64,000 bases of DNA, from NCBI RefSeq assembly GCF_021155765.1, contig NC_060112.1:19902001-19966000 (forward strand). The letters are read 5' to 3'. The notes beneath the pieces were generated by a model, which was not told the DNA's origin, did not search any database, and was given only the letters and a program-made list of their open reading frames with translations. Position numbers and translations under genes: made by a program. Shown here one piece after another: positions 61,117 through 64,000 of the stretch (within the stretch, counting starts at the first letter, position 1; every line of letters starts with the position of its first letter). This stretch comes from Diprion similis (lineage: Eukaryota; Arthropoda; Insecta; Hymenoptera; Diprionidae).

Positions 61117-63300
61117 AGGAGGTATTGACAACCGCTCGTCAATACCGTCCCTCTATACCATAAGAAATTTTTGAAAAAAATCAGTGTCTAAGTATACCTC
61201 GCGTTAAAGAGAAGTAATATCTAAGAACGTGGGTGTACGTTGAGTAAATAATTATTAAATATAAAATAAACTTCCTTTGGAACGTCGCCACCTCGCAGCG
61301 CACGTATTACTTTCTCATAACAATCTGCACGCACGTGCATTCAACAGAGATCAGATATTAATTCTACAATATCAACACGGCTAAGCGACCGGCCGGAATA
61401 AATATTCAATTCAATTTCAGACTAAAGAACCAACCGAACGCTTACCCGATATTATAACCATTGCAAATTATCTAAAGTTTATATAATGCGATACTCTATA
61501 CTTGGAGTCTCGATTCTCAAACGTTTACAATTGAATATAATTGCAGTCGCAAGTCGCATAACGCTTAAAACTTGGTACTCTGACAAAATATTATAAAAAC
61601 TTCATTTCAACTTGTACATTTATTCGTAAGACTTCATCTGAAAGAAACTGTAACAATATACGGGTTATAAACACAAAGTTTGAACAACGTGTATTCATTT
61701 TCTAGGAAGTAATTAAAAGTAAAATCAGTGAAATATCTAAGGTAATTTCCTCACATCACGTTGATATTTTTGGTTGTCGGCGTGAACCCGCCAAGATAAT
61801 TAGGCTTAACCTAGCTTTCCCACGTTTATCTGACAGTCCCTTGTTTCCACTTCCTTTCCGGTAGATGCAAAACAGCGAAACTAGACGTCGTAAATCAAAA
61901 TATCGCGCTGGTAAACTAGTACAAGCCAAGCGACAGGCAGCATACCAAGCCAGATTAAGAGGGACTTCTTCTTGAGAGAATAGACATCCGGTCAAAGATT
62001 ATCTTACTTCCTAGACCCGAGCGAACCACTGAGGAGCCTGAGGTCATTATTATCGATTAATATCAGAATTGGAAGTTTTCAAAAATTACCGAATCACAAG
62101 TATCCGGAGGGTACAGAATCGATTTGGTCAACGGGTGGTCGTCGATGTGGATGCGGCGTTCAGCGTCTTACTCCCAGCACGCATGGTGAAGGTACTCTGC
62201 GAGGACGACGATCTGATGTAGAACATGGTACAGGCAGGCGAGGGGGAATATGTAATTCCAAAAGTATTGATAACTTTTTTCCAGACAATTTTGGGGGGGA
62301 TATGATTATCAGCGACGAAGGAACTCAGAAAAGGATTTACGCTGTGAATCGTTAGCGTCTGATCTTATTTATGCAACGACAAGAGAAAGAATAAAACCCT
62401 CCAAACAAATAATGCTTGGGATGGCTTTAAAAAGTCTCACAAGCAGTAGGAAAGTTTTGAACATCATTAACAAGTTTGGACACTATATTTCGTACAAAGT
62501 TGTAGAAGAATTCGAGACCGAGGCCGCATATACCAGCACTGGCAGGTCATTACTGTACCTAATCGACATGGCAACGAAAAATGATTTGCACACAGTGACT
62601 TGACGGTTACAGATATAGGAGAGGCGAGCCTGCGTACCTCCACACCCAGGGGCCCTCGTGAAGTCGTATCTGAAATTGAGGCATGATCGTCGCCGATCAA
62701 AACCCGGTCCTGCCGGGACTTGACGGTTACGGATGAAGAAGAGGCATCTGTCACCCTAGGCGGATTACCGCAGCGCAAGGATTCCACAAACGCGAGCACT
62801 TCTGGACGTTCGTCAAAGTTACAGGGAAGTGCAGCTAATGAACGGGGGCCCCTGCCGGAAATAGACCCCGTGCGTCCGTGGAATCAGGAGAGTATATAAG
62901 TGACGAGTGTATCAGAAGATACGTCGAGTACCTGCAGACACATGAGTAGCCGCGTTTTCGATTTCGCCCTGAGGACTACGACGCCATTTATCCGGCCGTT
63001 TGCACTGACCTCCAAACTTATGCGCCGTCTTTGAAATTGAAGGAAAAATGAACTTTTTTCTCTACAATGATGCGACGGCAAACCACTGGATGCTGTGCTT
63101 TTCGTACTTCGACGCCGGTCATCCACGTCGAAACACGCTGTTCTGTTACGATCCGCTCAAGACAAACGAAGGAGATAATATAAGGATCGCCAGGGTAATG
63201 AACGATGTGTTCAATGCCATTGTGATCATGAATCCCACCGCTGCCACCAGATGTTACGGTATAGAGGGACGGTATTGACGAGCGGTTGTCAATACCTCCT
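61117..63300. mobile_element. 2.2-kb element with 43-bp hairpin-bearing inverted termini
   Basis: Perfect inverted termini: 61117-61159 and 63258-63300, reading inward from AGGAGGTATTGACA. Each terminus contains a hairpin, GGTATTGAC - 8 nt - GTCAATACC (61121-61146 on the left). No clear target duplication is seen. Inside are a small basic ORF (61865-61975, 36 residues, 11 Arg/Lys), a degenerate 120-bp direct repeat (GACTTGACGGTTAC at 62597 and 62717) and a protease relic near the right end. No transposase is recognised, so it looks like an internally decayed or deleted copy. A Polinton-like or other protease-carrying DNA element is possible; hairpin termini also recall parvoviral ends, but no replication gene supports that. 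Confidence 0.75.
62879..63278 (+). pseudogene. Ulp1/adenain-like cysteine protease relic
   Basis: Broken + strand reading: YISDECIRRYVEYLQ (compare the start of C48 peptidases), TAG at 62948-62950, a frame change, then ORF 63048-63278 with NHWMLCFSY (His-Trp of the catalytic centre) and FCYDPL (catalytic Asp). The Gln/Cys part is not preserved (PTAATRCYG) before the stop created by the terminal repeat. Such proteases occur in Polintons, some MULE and CACTA elements and viruses. Assignment rests on the HW...D pattern only. Confidence 0.45.
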
Positions 63301-64000
63301 ATTACTATTGCGGCTGACTCATGCGGTCTTAACTTGGGGGGTTCTCACTTGGAGCACAACGACCGGAGTACGTACCATGCAAATTTGTATAGCGCTTACA
63401 AAAATTGACTCCCTAGTTTCCTATAACTTCTTAAAGCATAGATCTATGAAAAAAAGACACAAGACCTTTTTGTAGAGCGTTCAATCCCCTACAAAAGTGT
63501 GTCTGTGCATTACCTGTACGACGCGTCGTTAGCTAGTTATAAAAATTATAAACAGCAAAAACCATTTTTCCCGAGTTATTCTTACGGAAAACAGAAAAAT
63601 GCGATGGGAAGCATCTTAATATTAATAGATAACCACAAATTGCAATTTTTCCCCTATTATTGTGAAACAATAACAAGAGCAGTGAACAGTGCTCTTTCTT
63701 GAATCATCAATTTTCGATCCCACTTCTAATTCTAACTCCTACAATTTACTTTACTTCACAATTGAAGTAAATTAATCCGCTTGGAAACATGTTGAATGAT
63801 ATTAAAGTATGTATTCCTATTGCAGAAATGGTACGTTCAGAACGTGGCGCGAATTTCGTCATCGAATAAACATCAATTGTTACACATTTTTGAGAATTCT
63901 CTCATCTGTGGGGGAAACCAGTAAATTCCGTCGTTATTCGAGCAAAGAACTATTTCACGATTTTGTAAGGTTAACGAATTCTCCCTAGTTGAAATAATAC
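63301..64000. other. Right edge, no gene recognised
   Basis: Small ORFs at 63251-63475 and 63499-63702 lack homology and coding character. No repeat or RNA gene is seen. Confidence 0.5.

Noticed and set aside
61865-61975. 36-residue Arg/Lys-rich ORF as a viral core or protamine gene
   Set aside because: Too short and unsupported; mentioned only as content of the element.
61117-63300. Integrated densovirus suggested by hairpin termini
   Set aside because: No NS1 helicase or VP capsid reading is seen; hairpins alone are not enough.

Overview
The window is nuclear DNA of an insect, most likely a hymenopteran. It is AT-rich, its genes are intron-containing with GT-AG splice sites, and several single-copy insect genes can be assembled exon by exon with phases that agree. 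The species cannot be named from the sequence.

Layout. Positions 1-3640 are the end of a 312-bp tandem satellite organised as a four-monomer higher-order repeat. From about 4.3 to 46.5 kb lies ordinary gene-bearing chromosome: SNX3 (+), the Polycomb-group gene Scm (-), the Fe-S scaffold IscU (-), the Wee1 kinase (-), a PRA1/Rab acceptor gene (+), UBXN4/erasin (+), and a five-exon NK-like homeobox gene (+) whose third intron carries a TTAA-flanked MITE. Short hairpins with arms CGTTGACT/AGTCAACG recur upstream of SNX3, Scm and IscU.

From 46.7 to 54.5 kb the sequence is a mosaic of near-identical blocks. Block A (661 bp, direct), block B (about 1.67 kb, one forward copy, one complete and one partial inverted copy) and block C (619 bp, direct) are arranged A-B-C-A'-B'(inv, partial)-B''(inv)-C'. 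Block B carries a viral-ankyrin (vankyrin, IkB-like) ORF of polydnavirus type plus a transposon-associated ORF with a HEEADTRI motif. Block C is most of a three-exon gene I do not recognise. At 55.3 kb is an intact intronless ORF resembling the ichnovirus repeat-element (rep) family. A vankyrin and a rep gene within 7 kb, next to long direct repeats, look like ichnovirus proviral material or its remnant. This would fit an ichneumonid wasp, but horizontal acquisition by another hymenopteran is possible.

From 57.7 to 63.3 kb is a transposon graveyard: a chuvirus-like glycoprotein relic running in one frame (broken by three stops) into a hAT/ZMYM-type transposase, a pogo/Tigger relic, another repeat-protein fragment, and a 2.2-kb element with 43-bp inverted termini that contain a hairpin and enclose a Ulp1/adenain-like protease relic.

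The host genes are unrelated housekeeping and developmental genes and form no operon-like pathway. The most unusual part of the window is 46.7-60 kb.
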